DNA of 64,000 bases from Streptomyces lucensis JCM 4490 (GCF_014650035.1 NZ_BMUE01000005.1:248001-312000), one strand, 5' to 3'. Shown: positions 34,575 through 44,767, counted from the stretch's first letter. Made by a program: numbers and translations. The notes: a model not told the origin generated them from the letters alone.

Positions 34575-36233
34575 TCACGCCTCGTACAGGTCCGCCTTCC
34601 GCGGCGTCGGGTCCTGGACGTTGCCGCTGAGGAACGTGGAGCGGGCCCCGAACTTCTCCGTGTCCACGCCGTTCTCCTCCAGCACCTTGATCGCCGCCGA
34701 GTGGACCACCCGGAGCACCGGCGTGGCCGCGCGCAGCGCGTCGTCGGCCATGAAGCGGTGCCGCCACGGCTGGTCGGCCCAGGCGTGCCGCAGACCGAAC
34801 GGCTCGGGCAGGACGAGCGAACCGCCCAGCCACTTCAGCAGCGGCGGGTACCAGGTCAGCGGGGCACGCGCGGCCAGCCGTACCACCTCGTCGGTGCCGA
34901 CCAGCGGGAGCTTGACGGTCCGGGTCTCCCAGGGCTTGAGGGACTTGGACACCTCCTTGGTCGGCGCCTCCGGCTTCGTGGTGAACAGCGAGTTCACCGG
35001 CCCCAGCGCGTGCCCGGTGACCTCGATGCGCAGCGTCTGGTGCAGCACGGTCACCGTGATCAGCATGGTGATCACCAGCTGGCCGTCCCACAGCGTCCAC
35101 TGCACGCCCAGGTAGTGCCGGTCACCGCTGCCGAACTGCTGCTTGTTGCAGATGTCCTGTATGGCGTGCGGCTTGACCTGGAAGGCCTCGACGTCGGTGC
35201 CCTCCGGCCGGGCCACCGCCGTGGCCTTCTCGCCGATCGGCGTGACGATCCAGTGCCGTATCGACGGCTTCGGGAAACCGCCGGTGTTCAGCGGGCCGCG
35301 CTCCAGCAGGGTCAGCTGGTCGTGGATCGCCCGGACCACGTCCCAGCTGCGGAAGGGGTGGATCTCCCGGCCGGGGTCGGCGGGCACCAGGTCCTCGGCG
35401 AGCTGCCAGGCGCCCCAGCGGGTGCCCATGCCGAGTATGCCCTTGGGACCGGCGTAGAAGACCGCGTTGGACTGCTGCTCGGCGGTCAGCCGGGCCAGCG
35501 ACTGGCGCAGCTCCTCCGCGGCGGTCTGGCCCGGGCCGCGAGGCACGGCCTCCGGGACCTTGGCGCCGACGCTGGTGCCGGAGAGCAGGCCGTCCCAGCG
35601 GGCCCTCAGGTCCCGGGCGCTGCTCTCGCAGATCCGCCTGGCCCAGAACCAGCCCAGCACGGGCGCGACGACGGCCGCACGGGCGTACCACGCCCAGAAG
35701 CCGCCGAACGGCATCTTGACCAGGAACAGCGCGGCGAGGAGGCCGACGCCGAGGAGCAGGGCGGTGGCCAGCGGCCCGGCGCGTTTGTCGTCGCGCTTCG
35801 CGACGAACATGCGCAGCTGGAAGACGAGCAGCCAGACGATCAGCCCGGGCAGGAACAGCAGACCGCACACGACCGTGACAGCCGTCAGACGGTTGTCGCG
35901 TTCACGGCGGATGTTGTTGGCCGCGAGACAGTGCTCCACGACGAACTGGGGCTCGGAGCCGAACGACTGGATGAGCGGCGCGCGGCCGGGGGCGAGCACC
36001 CGGTCGGCCACGGCCCGAGCGAAGGACTCACCGAGATTCGGCCGGAAAAGCTTGATCCTGCCGGCCTTGACGGTCGACTGGTGCCACTCGTTGTCCGCCT
36101 TCTTGATCTCCTCGACCGGGCTGTCCCGGTACGCCGCCGAGGCCAGCGCGGAAGTCGCCGCCTGCTGCCCGTCGCCCGCGACGGGCACCTGGGGCCCGTC
36201 CCACTCCGTTCCCAACGACATTCCCGCCCCCAT
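34575..36233 (-). CDS. Large conserved membrane protein of unknown function
   Basis: About 552 aa with two pairs of membrane helices (LTAVTVVCGLLFLPGLIVWLL and LATALLLGVGLLAALFLV, plus WYARAAVVAPVLGWFWA and LVITMLITVTVLHQTL) separated by a large soluble part (residues about 215-390). It also has a DUF-like N-terminus EIKKADNEWHQSTVKAGRIK. I know of no function; similar proteins occur throughout Streptomyces. The start is uncertain between GTG 36281, GTG 36236, ATG 36233 and ATG 36221; AGGAG best serves 36236/36233. Confidence 0.65.
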   Translation of the reverse strand: MGAGMSLGTEWDGPQVPVAGDGQQAATSALASAAYRDSPVEEIKKADNEWHQSTVKAGRIKLFRPNLGESFARAVADRVLAPGRAPLIQSFGSEPQFVVEHCLAANNIRRERDNRLTAVTVVCGLLFLPGLIVWLLVFQLRMFVAKRDDKRAGPLATALLLGVGLLAALFLVKMPFGGFWAWYARAAVVAPVLGWFWARRICESSARDLRARWDGLLSGTSVGAKVPEAVPRGPGQTAAEELRQSLARLTAEQQSNAVFYAGPKGILGMGTRWGAWQLAEDLVPADPGREIHPFRSWDVVRAIHDQLTLLERGPLNTGGFPKPSIRHWIVTPIGEKATAVARPEGTDVEAFQVKPHAIQDICNKQQFGSGDRHYLGVQWTLWDGQLVITMLITVTVLHQTLRIEVTGHALGPVNSLFTTKPEAPTKEVSKSLKPWETRTVKLPLVGTDEVVRLAARAPLTWYPPLLKWLGGSLVLPEPFGLRHAWADQPWRHRFMADDALRAATPVLRVVHSAAIKVLEENGVDTEKFGARSTFLSGNVQDPTPRKADLYEA

Positions 36234-36431
36234 CACCGCCGGCGTCGCTCCTGCGGCCTTCCCGACTTCCCTGCCCCGCACACCTGTTGAACCGGTCGTC
36301 AGGCCGGGACCGCACCATTACCGGACGGCTGCGGCACCGCCTGATCAGGTGATCAGCGTATCCGCCACCACCGGCGACGCGCGGGCGGACGGCCGAAGCC
36401 ACCCGCCCGTGCGATGCCGGACCGCCGGGAA

Positions 36432-38630
36432 CTACGCGCCGTCCCCGGCCTGTTCGCGAATCCGTTCGGCGATCTGCGGCGGCATCGGCTCGTGCCGGGC
36501 GTAGGACCGGTCGAAGCGCGCCGTGCCGTGCGACAGCGAGCGCAGGTCGACGGCGTACCGGCCGATCTCGAACTCCGGCACCTCCGCCCGGATCAACGTC
36601 CGTCCGGAGCCCACCTGTTCGGTGCCGAGCAGCCGTCCGCGCCGGCTCGACAGATCGCTCATCACGGGACCCACGTACTCGTCGTTGACCAGCACGGTCA
36701 CCTCGGCCACCGGCTCCAGCAGATGGATCTTCGCGTCGGCGGCGGCCTCCCGCAGCGCGAGCGCGCCGGCCGTCTGGAAGGCGGCGTCGGAGGAGTCCAC
36801 CGAGTGCGCCTTGCCGTCCAGCAGCGTCACCCGGACGTCGATGAGCGGGTACCCGGCGGCGACGCCCTTGGCGGCCTGTGCCCGTACGCCCTTCTCGACG
36901 GACGGGATGAACTGCCGCGGCACCGCGCCGCCGACCACCTTGTCCACGAACTCGATGCCCGAGCCGCCCGGCAGCGGCTCCACCTCGATCTCGCAGATCG
37001 CGTACTGCCCGTGCCCGCCGGACTGCTTCACGTGCCGGCCGCGCCCGGCGGCCCTGTTCGCGAACGTCTCCCGCAGCGAGACCTTGTGCGGCACGACGTC
37101 GACCTGGACGCCGTAGCGGCTGCGCAGCCGTTCCAGGGCCACGTCCGCGTGGGCCTCGCCCAGGCACCACAGGACCACCTGGTGGGTGTCCTGGTTCTGC
37201 TCCAGGCGCATCGTCGGGTCCTCGGCGACCAGCCGGGACAGGCCCTGGGAGAGTTTGTCCTCGTCGGCCTTGCTGTGCGCCTGGATGGCGATCGGCAGCA
37301 GCGGGTCGGGCATCCGCCAGGGCTCCATCAGGAGCGGATCCTCCTTGGCGGAGAGCGTGTCGCCCGTCTCGGCACGGCTCAGCTTGGCCACGCACACGAG
37401 GTCGCCCGCGACGGCGTGCGTCACCGGGCGCTGCTGTTTGCCGAAGGGCATCGACAGGGCGCCGATCTTCTCGTCGACGTCGTGGTCCTCGTGGCCGCGG
37501 TCGGCCAGGCCGTGCCCCGAGACGTGCACGATCCGGTCGGGGCGCAGGGTGCCGCAGAAGACGCGGACCAGGGAGACACGGCCGACGTAGGGGTCGGAGG
37601 ACGTCCTGACGACCTCGGCGACCAGCGGGCCGTCCGTGTCGCAGGGCTTCAGCTCGCGTGGCTCGCCGTCGACGGTGGTGACGCCGGGCAGGGGGTGCTC
37701 GAGCGGGGTCGGGAACCCGCGGGTGACCAGCTCCAGCAGCTCGACGGTGCCGAGCCCCTGCCGCGCGCCCTCGGCCGCGGGCGCGGCGGCCAGGACGGGG
37801 AAGAAGGTGCCGCGCGCGACGGCCCGCTCCAGGTCCTCGATCAGCGTCTTGACGTCGACCTGCTCGCCGCCCAGATAGCGGTCCATGAGGGTCTCGTCCT
37901 CGCTCTCCGCGATGATCCCCTCGATGAGCCGGTTGCGGGCCTCCTCGATGTCCGGGAGCTGGTCCTCGCCCGGCTCGGACTCCTTGCGCTCGCCGGTCGA
38001 GTAGTCGAAGAGCTTGCGTGACAGCAGCCCGACCAGGCCGGTCACGGGCGCGTGCCCGTCGGGGCCCTCGGGGCCGCGCAGCGGCAGGTACAGGGGCAGG
38101 ACGGCGTCCGGGTCGTCGCCGCCGAAGGCCTGCGCGCACATCCGGGTCGTCTCCTCGAAGTCGGCGCGCGCGGCCTCGAGGTGCGTGATCACGATCGCGC
38201 GGGGCATGCCGACGGCCGCGCACTCCTCCCACACCATCCGGGTCGAGCCGTCCACCCCGTCCGAGGCCGAGACGACGAAGAGGGCCGCGTCCGCGGCGCG
38301 CAGACCGGCCCTGAGCTCCCCGACGAAGTCGGCGTACCCGGGGGTGTCGAGGAGGTTGACCTTGATGCCGTCCCAGGGGACCGGCACCAGGGAGAGCTGT
38401 ACGGAGCGTTGCTGACGGTGCTCGATGTCGTCGTAGTCGGAGACGGTGCCGCCGTCCTCGACGCGGCCCGCCCGGTTCACCGCCCCGGCGGTCAGCGCGA
38501 GGGCCTCCACCAGGGTCGTCTTGCCCGATCCGCTGTGGCCGACCAGCACCACGTTCCGTACGGACGTGGGACGGTCGGCCGCCAGAGCCCTGCCGGCGGC
38601 TCCGGGGTGTGTCTGTGTCTTGTCGCCCAT
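36432..38630 (-). CDS. Elongation factor G-like GTPase (EF-G2 type)
   Basis: A 732-aa translational GTPase paralogue with EF-G architecture: P-loop GHSGSGKTT (G1), DTPGYADF (G3), then domains II to V including RFDRSYARHEPMPP near the end. The usual G4 motif NKxD, expected in a segment like VITHLEAARADF, reads THLE. The protein may therefore bind GTP weakly or with altered specificity, as reported for some EF-G2 proteins. GGGAGG precedes the ATG. The true main fusA is presumably elsewhere. Confidence 0.88.
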   Translation of the reverse strand: MGDKTQTHPGAAGRALAADRPTSVRNVVLVGHSGSGKTTLVEALALTAGAVNRAGRVEDGGTVSDYDDIEHRQQRSVQLSLVPVPWDGIKVNLLDTPGYADFVGELRAGLRAADAALFVVSASDGVDGSTRMVWEECAAVGMPRAIVITHLEAARADFEETTRMCAQAFGGDDPDAVLPLYLPLRGPEGPDGHAPVTGLVGLLSRKLFDYSTGERKESEPGEDQLPDIEEARNRLIEGIIAESEDETLMDRYLGGEQVDVKTLIEDLERAVARGTFFPVLAAAPAAEGARQGLGTVELLELVTRGFPTPLEHPLPGVTTVDGEPRELKPCDTDGPLVAEVVRTSSDPYVGRVSLVRVFCGTLRPDRIVHVSGHGLADRGHEDHDVDEKIGALSMPFGKQQRPVTHAVAGDLVCVAKLSRAETGDTLSAKEDPLLMEPWRMPDPLLPIAIQAHSKADEDKLSQGLSRLVAEDPTMRLEQNQDTHQVVLWCLGEAHADVALERLRSRYGVQVDVVPHKVSLRETFANRAAGRGRHVKQSGGHGQYAICEIEVEPLPGGSGIEFVDKVVGGAVPRQFIPSVEKGVRAQAAKGVAAGYPLIDVRVTLLDGKAHSVDSSDAAFQTAGALALREAAADAKIHLLEPVAEVTVLVNDEYVGPVMSDLSSRRGRLLGTEQVGSGRTLIRAEVPEFEIGRYAVDLRSLSHGTARFDRSYARHEPMPPQIAERIREQAGDGA

Positions 38631-38870
38631 GATTTTGCCTCCCGTGCACGGTGAGGTCACTGTGGGCGCGGACACGCGGGACCCGCGTGCACTGGCGGCT
38701 CCGGCGACGCCCGCGGTTATTCGAGCTTTCCACTCCCGTCATGCCGCGTCCATACGAAGGACCCCGGACAGGTTCGCGAACGGGAGTGCGAACGGCACCG
38801 CGAGCGGGGCCGCGGACGGGCCCGGACCCCGGGTACCGGTGCCCGCCCGTCACGCGCACCCGCGCGTGGC

Positions 38871-38876
38871 TACGAT
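38871..38876 (+). promoter_or_regulatory. Putative -10 of the PIM synthesis operon
   Basis: TACGAT lies about 52 nt before the PI-phosphate synthase start, within the divergent promoter region shared with the EF-G-like gene. Confidence 0.4.
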
Positions 38877-38928
38877 GGGCCAGCCGGAGGTCACCAGGGC
38901 CGCGGCGACACCGACCCTCGGGAAGGCC

Positions 38929-39606
38929 ATGCTGAACAAGTACGCGCGTGCTTTCTTCACGCGTGTTCTCACGCCGTTCGCCGCGTTTCTCATCCGCCGG
39001 GGCGTCAGCCCCGACGCGGTCACGCTCATCGGCACGGCCGGTGTCGTCGCGGGCGCGCTGGTCTTCTACCCCATGGGCGAGTTCTTCTGGGGCACGGTCG
39101 TGATCACGCTGTTCGTCTTCTCCGACCTGGTCGACGGCAACATGGCCCGGCAGCTGGGCCGCTCCAGCCGCTGGGGCGCCTTCCTCGACTCCACCCTCGA
39201 CCGGGTCGCCGACGGCGCCATCTTCGGCGGCTTCGCGCTCTGGTACGCGGGCAACGGCGACGACAACGTCCTGTGCGCCGTCTCGATCTTCTGCCTGGCC
39301 AGCGGCCAGGTCGTGTCGTACACCAAGGCGCGCGGCGAGTCGATCGGCCTGCCGGTGGCCGTCAACGGGCTCGTCGAGCGCGCCGAGCGGCTGGTGATCT
39401 CGCTGGTGGCGGCCGGCTTCGCGGGCCTGCACAAGTTCGGCGTGCCGGGCATCCAGTGGCTGCTGCCCGTCGCCCTGTGGATCGTCGCCGTCGGCAGCCT
39501 CGTCACGCTGATCCAGCGGGTCGTCACCGTCCGCCGCGAGTCCGCCGAGGCGGAGGCGGTGGCCGCTCGGGAGGACGCGTCCCGGGGGAGCGAGGCGGCG
39601 AAGTGA
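38929..39606 (+). CDS. pgsA: Phosphatidylinositol phosphate synthase
   Basis: A 225-aa CDP-alcohol phosphatidyltransferase, first step of phosphatidylinositol synthesis from CDP-diacylglycerol and inositol phosphate. The hallmark DxxDGxxARx8Gx3Dx3D is present in full as DLVDGNMARQ, then GRSSRWGAFLDSTLD. Six transmembrane helices are expected. GGAAGG precedes the ATG. The next two genes are translationally coupled acyl- and mannosyltransferases, so inositol rather than glycerol phosphate is favoured as substrate. Confidence 0.9.
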   Translation: MLNKYARAFFTRVLTPFAAFLIRRGVSPDAVTLIGTAGVVAGALVFYPMGEFFWGTVVITLFVFSDLVDGNMARQLGRSSRWGAFLDSTLDRVADGAIFGGFALWYAGNGDDNVLCAVSIFCLASGQVVSYTKARGESIGLPVAVNGLVERAERLVISLVAAGFAGLHKFGVPGIQWLLPVALWIVAVGSLVTLIQRVVTVRRESAEAEAVAAREDASRGSEAAK

Positions 39607-40511
39607 GCACCGCCGACCGGCTCACCGACGCGCTGTACGGGCTCGGCTGGAGCACCGTCAAGAGACTTCCCGAGCCCGCCGCGGTCCGCCTCGGGCGGAC
39701 CATCGCCGACCTCGCCTGGAAGCAGCGAGGCAAGGGTGTGCTGCGGCTGGAGTCGAACTACGCGCGCGTGGTCCCCGGCGCCACGGCCGAGCGCCTCGCC
39801 GAGCTCTCGCGCGCGGGCATGCGCTCGTACCTGCGCTACTGGATGGAGTCCTTCCGGCTGCCGGCCTGGAGCGCCGAGCGCGTCAGAGCCGGCTTCGAGC
39901 CGAAGGACCTCCACCACCTGACCGACGGCCTCGCCTCCGGCCGTGGCGTCGTCCTCGCCCTGCCCCACCTGGCCAACTGGGACCTGGCAGGCGCCTGGGT
40001 CACCACCGCGCTGGAGACACCGTTCACCACGGTCGCCGAGCGGCTGAGGCCCGAGACGCTCTACGACCGCTTCGTCGCCTACCGCGAGGGCCTCGGCATG
40101 GAGGTCCTGCCGCACAGCGGCGGCTCCGCCTTCGGCACGCTGGCCCGCAGGCTGCGCGACGGCGGCCTGGTCTGCCTGGTCGCCGACCGCGACCTGTCCG
40201 CCTCAGGCGTCGAGGTCGACTTCTTCGGCGACCGGGCCCGGATGCCCGCCGGACCGGCCCTGCTCGCGCAGCAGACGGGCGCCCTGCTGCTGCCCGTCAC
40301 CCTCTGGTACGACGACTCGCCGGTCATGAAGGGCCGGGTGCATCCCCCGATCGAGGTACCGCGGTCAGGTACGCGGACCGAGAAGACGTCCGTCATGACA
40401 CAGGCACTGGCCGACGCCTTCGCCACCGGGATCGCCGATCACCCGGAGGACTGGCACATGCTCCAGCGTCTGTGGCTGGCCGACCTCGACCCCGGAAAGG
40501 GACCCGCGTGA
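39603..40511 (+). CDS. Phosphatidylinositol mannoside acyltransferase
   Basis: A 302-aa LpxL/HtrB-type lipid acyltransferase, similar to mycobacterial PatA (Rv2611c), which transfers palmitate to PIM. The catalytic H-x4-D is LPHLANWDLAG; VADRDLSASGVEVDFFG is the second block, followed by LLPVTLWYDD. The GTG start overlaps the preceding stop (GTGA), indicating an operon. Acyl specificity is inferred from the mycobacterial paradigm. Confidence 0.9.
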   Translation: MSTADRLTDALYGLGWSTVKRLPEPAAVRLGRTIADLAWKQRGKGVLRLESNYARVVPGATAERLAELSRAGMRSYLRYWMESFRLPAWSAERVRAGFEPKDLHHLTDGLASGRGVVLALPHLANWDLAGAWVTTALETPFTTVAERLRPETLYDRFVAYREGLGMEVLPHSGGSAFGTLARRLRDGGLVCLVADRDLSASGVEVDFFGDRARMPAGPALLAQQTGALLLPVTLWYDDSPVMKGRVHPPIEVPRSGTRTEKTSVMTQALADAFATGIADHPEDWHMLQRLWLADLDPGKGPA

Positions 40512-41671
40512 GAATCGGGATCGTCTGCCCGTACTCCTGGGACGTGCCCGGTGGCGTCCAGTTCCACATCCGTGACCTCGCCGAGTACTTCATCCGGCTC
40601 GGCCACGAGGTGTCCGTCCTCGCCCCCGCCGACGACGACACGCCCCTGCCGCCGTACGTCGTCTCGGCCGGCCGCGCGGTCCCGGTGCCCTACAACGGCT
40701 CGGTGGCCCGCCTGAACTTCGGTTTCCTGTCCGCCGCGCGGGTACGGCGCTGGCTGCACGAGGGCAAGTTCGACGTGGTCCACATCCACGAGCCGACGTC
40801 TCCCTCGCTCGGCCTGCTGACCTGCTGGGCGGCGCAGGGACCCATCGTCGCCACCTTCCACACCTCCAACCCGCGGTCGCGCGCGATGATCGCCGCGTAC
40901 TCGATCCTGCAGGCCGCGCTGGAGAAGATCAGCGCGCGGATCGCGGTCAGCGAGTACGCGCGCCGCACCCTGGTCGAGCACCTGGGCGGCGACGCGGTGG
41001 TCATCCCCAACGGCGTCGACGTGGACTTCTTCGGCAAGGCCGAGCCCAAGCCCGAATGGCAGGGCGACACGATCGGCTTCATGGGCCGGATCGACGAGCC
41101 CCGCAAGGGCCTGCCGGTGCTGATGCGGGCGCTGCCGGCGATCCTGGCCGCCCGCCCCCACGCCCGCCTGCTGGTCGCCGGACGCGGCGACGAGGAGGCG
41201 GCCGTCGCGGACCTGCCCGCCGGACTGCGCTCCCGCGTGGAGTTCCTCGGCATGATCAGCGACGAGGACAAGGCCCGCTTCCTGCGCAGCGTGGACCTGT
41301 ACGTCGCCCCCAACACCGGCGGCGAGAGCTTCGGCATCATCCTGGTCGAGGCGATGTCGGCGGGGGCCCCCGTCCTCGCCTCCGACCTGGACGCCTTCGT
41401 GCAGGTCCTCGACCAGGGCGGGGCGGGGGAGCTCTTCGCCAACGAGGACGCGGACGCGCTCGCCGCGGCGGCCGTGCGCCTGCTCGGGAACCCGGCACGG
41501 CTGGCCGAGCTGCGCGAGCGGGGCAGCGCCCACGTGCGGCGGTTCGACTGGTCGACGGTCGGCGCGGACATCCTGTCCGTCTACGAGACGGTGACGGCCG
41601 GAGCGGCGGCCGTCGCGGCGGACGAGCGGACGAGCGGACTGCGGGCCCGGTTCGGGCTGGCCCGGGACTGA
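40508..41671 (+). CDS. pimA: Phosphatidylinositol alpha-mannosyltransferase PimA
   Basis: A 387-aa GT-B glycosyltransferase (GT4). MRIGIVCPYSWDVPGGVQFH begins the acceptor domain. NGVDVDFF opens the linker to the donor domain, and NTGGESFGIILVEAMSAG carries the E-x7-E nucleotide-sugar motif. It would transfer mannose from GDP-mannose to the inositol of PI. The GTG overlaps the acyltransferase stop (GTGA), the same order as in mycobacteria, which supports the assignment. Confidence 0.92.
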   Translation: MRIGIVCPYSWDVPGGVQFHIRDLAEYFIRLGHEVSVLAPADDDTPLPPYVVSAGRAVPVPYNGSVARLNFGFLSAARVRRWLHEGKFDVVHIHEPTSPSLGLLTCWAAQGPIVATFHTSNPRSRAMIAAYSILQAALEKISARIAVSEYARRTLVEHLGGDAVVIPNGVDVDFFGKAEPKPEWQGDTIGFMGRIDEPRKGLPVLMRALPAILAARPHARLLVAGRGDEEAAVADLPAGLRSRVEFLGMISDEDKARFLRSVDLYVAPNTGGESFGIILVEAMSAGAPVLASDLDAFVQVLDQGGAGELFANEDADALAAAAVRLLGNPARLAELRERGSAHVRRFDWSTVGADILSVYETVTAGAAAVAADERTSGLRARFGLARD

Positions 41672-41715
41672 GCCCGGGGACGACCCGGCCCGGCGGCACG
41701 GGCAAGGGGTCCCGA

Positions 41716-41721
41716 TAGCCT
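41716..41721 (+). promoter_or_regulatory. -10 of a leaderless gene after pimA
   Basis: TAGCCT ends 6 nt before the GTG start of the next gene, without a ribosome site. Confidence 0.45.
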
Positions 41722-41727
41722 TCCGCC

Positions 41728-42270
41728 GTGACCGCAACCCTCATCTGGATCCTCGTCGCGCTCGTCGCGATCGGCGTGTACCTGAGCTGGACGGCCGGGC
41801 GGCTGGACCGGCTGCACGTGCGCATGGACGCCGCCCGGGCCGCGCTCGACGCCCAGCTGCTGCGCCGGGCCTCGGTGGCACAGGAACTGGCGACCTCGGG
41901 CGTGCTGGACCCGGCCGCCTCCATCGTGCTGTACGAGGCCGCCCACGCGGCCCGGCAGGCCGAGGAGGAGCAGCGCGAGGTCGCCGAGAGCGAACTGAGC
42001 CAGGCCCTGCGCGCGGTCTTCGCGGACACGGCGCAGGTGGAGGCCCTGCGGGAGGCGCCGGGCGGTGAGGACGCGGCCCATGAGCTGGCCGAGGCCGTCC
42101 GCCGGGTCCCGATGGCCCGCCGCTTCCACAACGACGCCGTCGGGGCCGCCCGCCGGCTTCGTGAGCACCGCAAGGTCCGCTGGTTCCGGCTGGCCGGTCA
42201 CGCCCCGTTCCCGCTGGCCGTCGAGATGGACGACGAGCCGCCCGCGGCCCTGGTGGAGCGCGCCTCCTGA
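41728..42270 (+). CDS. Membrane-anchored coiled-coil protein of the PIM region
   Basis: A 180-aa protein with an N-terminal membrane anchor ([18 protein letters not shown]), then a helical, Ala/Arg/Glu-rich region ([35 protein letters not shown]) likely to form coiled coil, and a C-terminus ending [12 protein letters not shown]. It resembles LemA-type membrane helical proteins without a firm match. Position directly after pimA suggests cell-envelope work, but it may be transcribed independently. Confidence 0.7.
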   Translation: MTATLIWILVALVAIGVYLSWTAGRLDRLHVRMDAARAALDAQLLRRASVAQELATSGVLDPAASIVLYEAAHAARQAEEEQREVAESELSQALRAVFADTAQVEALREAPGGEDAAHELAEAVRRVPMARRFHNDAVGAARRLREHRKVRWFRLAGHAPFPLAVEMDDEPPAALVERAS

Positions 42271-42276
42271 CCGGCC

Positions 42277-42297
42277 CCGGGCCCTGCCCGGGCCCGG
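42277..42297 (+). terminator. Hairpin before pdxS
   Basis: CCGGGCCC at 42277-42284 pairs with 42290-42297, loop TGCCC, just after the coiled-coil gene. Confidence 0.6.
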
Positions 42298-42418
42298 CGC
42301 GGAGCCGGCGCGGAGCCGAAAAGGATCCACCGGCTTGCCATTGGCCCTTGCTGTGGCCTGGTCCACTCGCGTTTCCTCACGGGTGCAGAACGTCTCTTTC
42401 ACATCAGTGAGGTCACCC

Positions 42419-43324
42419 GTGTCCACCACCGACAACCAGGCTCCCGAGACCGGCACCGCCCGCGTGAAGCGCGGTATGGCCGAGCAGCTCAAGGGCGGCG
42501 TGATCATGGACGTCGTCACGCCGGAGCAGGCGAAGATCGCCGAGGACGCGGGCGCCGTCGCCGTCATGGCCCTGGAGCGGGTCCCCGCCGACATCCGCAA
42601 GGACGGCGGCGTGGCCCGCATGTCCGACCCGGACATGATCGAGGGCATCATCGACGCCGTCTCGATCCCGGTCATGGCCAAGTCCCGGATCGGCCACTTC
42701 GTCGAGGCCCAGGTGCTGCAGTCCCTCGGCGTCGACTACATCGACGAGTCCGAGGTCCTCACCCCGGCCGACGAGGTCAACCACTCCGACAAGTGGGCCT
42801 TCACCACGCCGTTCGTGTGCGGCGCCACCAACCTGGGCGAGGCCCTGCGCCGCATCGCCGAGGGCGCCGCGATGATCCGCTCCAAGGGGGAGGCCGGCAC
42901 CGGCAACGTCGTCGAGGCCGTCCGCCACCTGCGCCAGATCAAGAACGAGATCGCCAAGCTGCGCGGCTTCGACAACCACGAGCTGTACGCGGCCGCCAAG
43001 GAGCTGCGCGCCCCCTACGAGCTGGTCAAGGAGGTCGCCGAGCTGGGCAAGCTCCCGGTGGTCCTCTTCTCCGCCGGCGGCGTGGCCACCCCGGCGGACG
43101 CCGCCCTGATGCGCCAGCTCGGCGCCGAGGGCGTCTTCGTCGGCTCCGGCATCTTCAAGTCCGGCGACCCGGCCAAGCGCGCCGCCGCCATCGTGAAGGC
43201 CACCACCTTCTACGACGACCCGAAGATCATCGCGGACGCCTCCCGCAACCTCGGCGAGGCCATGGTCGGCATCAACTGCGACACCCTGCCCGAGACCGAG
43301 CGCTACGCCAACCGCGGCTGGTAA
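42419..43324 (+). CDS. pdxS: Pyridoxal 5'-phosphate synthase lyase subunit
   Basis: A 301-aa TIM-barrel PdxS that builds PLP from ribose 5-phosphate, glyceraldehyde 3-phosphate and ammonia. It contains [50 protein letters not shown] with one of the two catalytic Lys residues, and [23 protein letters not shown] precedes the GTG. Ammonia comes from PdxT, encoded 14 nt downstream. Confidence 0.96.
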   Translation: MSTTDNQAPETGTARVKRGMAEQLKGGVIMDVVTPEQAKIAEDAGAVAVMALERVPADIRKDGGVARMSDPDMIEGIIDAVSIPVMAKSRIGHFVEAQVLQSLGVDYIDESEVLTPADEVNHSDKWAFTTPFVCGATNLGEALRRIAEGAAMIRSKGEAGTGNVVEAVRHLRQIKNEIAKLRGFDNHELYAAAKELRAPYELVKEVAELGKLPVVLFSAGGVATPADAALMRQLGAEGVFVGSGIFKSGDPAKRAAAIVKATTFYDDPKIIADASRNLGEAMVGINCDTLPETERYANRGW

Positions 43325-43337
43325 GGCGACGGACCGC

Positions 43338-43943
43338 ATGAACACCCCCGTCATAGGCGTCCTGGCCCTGCAGGGCGACGTACGGGAGCACCTCATCGCC
43401 CTGGCCGCGGCCGACGCCGTGGCCAGGCCGGTACGGCGCCCCGAGGAACTCGCCGAGGTGGACGCCCTCGTCCTGCCCGGCGGCGAGTCCACCACCATCT
43501 CCAAGCTGGCCGTCCTCTTCGGAGTGATGGAGCCCCTCCGCGCGCGCGTGCGCGACGGCATGCCCGTCTACGGCACCTGCGCCGGCATGATCATGCTGGC
43601 CGACAAGATCCTCGACCCGCGCTCGGGCCAGGAGACCATCGGCGGCATCGACATGATCGTGCGCCGCAACGCCTTCGGGCGCCAGAACGAGTCGTTCGAG
43701 GCCGCGGTCGACGTACGGGGCGTCGCGGGCGATCCTGTGGAGGGCGTCTTCATCCGCGCTCCCTGGGTGGAGTCCGTGGGTGCCGGGGCCGAGGTGCTCG
43801 CCGAGCACGAGGGCCACATCGTCGCCGTCCGCCAGGGCAACGCGCTCGCCACGTCGTTCCACCCGGAACTGACCGGCGACCACCGCGTGCACTCCCTGTT
43901 CGTCGACATGGTGCGCGCCTACCGGACACCGGAGTCCTTGTAG
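43338..43943 (+). CDS. pdxT: Pyridoxal 5'-phosphate synthase glutaminase subunit
   Basis: A 201-aa class-I glutamine amidotransferase: [11 protein letters not shown] at the N-terminus, [27 protein letters not shown] with the nucleophilic Cys, and the catalytic His in [14 protein letters not shown]. It hydrolyses glutamine and channels ammonia to PdxS. The pdxS-pdxT order and closeness indicate one operon. Confidence 0.95.
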   Translation: MNTPVIGVLALQGDVREHLIALAAADAVARPVRRPEELAEVDALVLPGGESTTISKLAVLFGVMEPLRARVRDGMPVYGTCAGMIMLADKILDPRSGQETIGGIDMIVRRNAFGRQNESFEAAVDVRGVAGDPVEGVFIRAPWVESVGAGAEVLAEHEGHIVAVRQGNALATSFHPELTGDHRVHSLFVDMVRAYRTPESL

Positions 43944-43946
43944 GAT
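43941..43946 (+). promoter_or_regulatory. Putative -10 of the yebC gene
   Basis: TAGGAT includes the pdxT stop codon and lies 46 nt before the yebC start. Confidence 0.4.
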
Positions 43947-43992
43947 CTCTGGAGTTCGTTGCAGAGATGGGTTACGCGAAGGAGACAGGCAG

Positions 43993-44745
43993 ATGTCCGG
44001 CCACTCTAAATGGGCCACGACGAAGCACAAGAAGGCCGTGATCGACGCCAAGCGCGGCAAGCTCTTCGCGAAGCTGATCAAGAACATCGAGGTCGCGGCG
44101 CGCATGGGCGGCGTGGACCTCGACGGCAACCCGACCCTCTACGACGCCGTCCAGAAGGCCAAGAAGCAGTCGGTCCCCAACAAGAACATCGACTCCGCGA
44201 TCAAGCGCGGTGGCGGTCTCGAGGCAGGTGGCGCCGACTACGAGACGATCATGTACGAGGGTTACGGCCCGAACGGTGTCGCGGTGCTCATCGAGTGCCT
44301 CACCGACAACCGCAACCGCGCCGCCTCCGACGTGCGCGTCGCCATGACCCGCAACGGCGGCAACATGGCCGACCCGGGCTCGGTGTCGTACATGTTCAGC
44401 CGCAAGGGCGTCGTCATCGTCCCCAAGGGCGAGCTGGCCGAGGACGACGTCCTCGGCGCCGTCCTGGACGCGGGTGCCGAGGAGGTCAACGACCTGGGCG
44501 AGACCTTCGAGGTCATCAGCGAGGCCACCGACCTGGTCGCGGTCCGCACCGCCCTGCAGGAGGCCGGGATCGACTACGACTCCGCCGAGTCCAGCTTCGT
44601 GCCGTCCGTCCAGGTCGAGCTGGACGAGGAGGGCGCCAAGAAGATCTTCAAGCTCATCGACGCGCTCGAGGACAGCGACGACGTGCAGAACGTCTTCGCC
44701 AACTTCGACGTGAGCGACGAGATCATGGAGAAGGTCGACGCGTAA
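43993..44745 (+). CDS. YebC/PmpR-family protein (translation or transcription factor)
   Basis: A 250-aa YebC/PmpR protein beginning [20 protein letters not shown], the family signature, then GGYPD-type middle region ENGYGPNG-like ([19 protein letters not shown]). Family members have been described as DNA-binding regulators and, more recently, as factors that help ribosomes through proline-rich stretches. It sits directly upstream of ruvC, the common gene order in bacteria. AAGGAG precedes the ATG. Confidence 0.92.
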   Translation: MSGHSKWATTKHKKAVIDAKRGKLFAKLIKNIEVAARMGGVDLDGNPTLYDAVQKAKKQSVPNKNIDSAIKRGGGLEAGGADYETIMYEGYGPNGVAVLIECLTDNRNRAASDVRVAMTRNGGNMADPGSVSYMFSRKGVVIVPKGELAEDDVLGAVLDAGAEEVNDLGETFEVISEATDLVAVRTALQEAGIDYDSAESSFVPSVQVELDEEGAKKIFKLIDALEDSDDVQNVFANFDVSDEIMEKVDA

Positions 44746-44767
44746 CGCTGCCGCGGACCGAGCGGCT

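Noticed and set aside
36028..39432. 1134-aa minus-strand frame over the EF-G-like and PIM genes
   Set aside because: Off-frame Arg-rich shadow covering two clearly coding genes on different strands.
42300..42418. MocR/PdxR-type operator before pdxS
   Set aside because: Some TGG-CC repeats are visible, but no clear direct repeat of the expected spacing and no MocR gene nearby.
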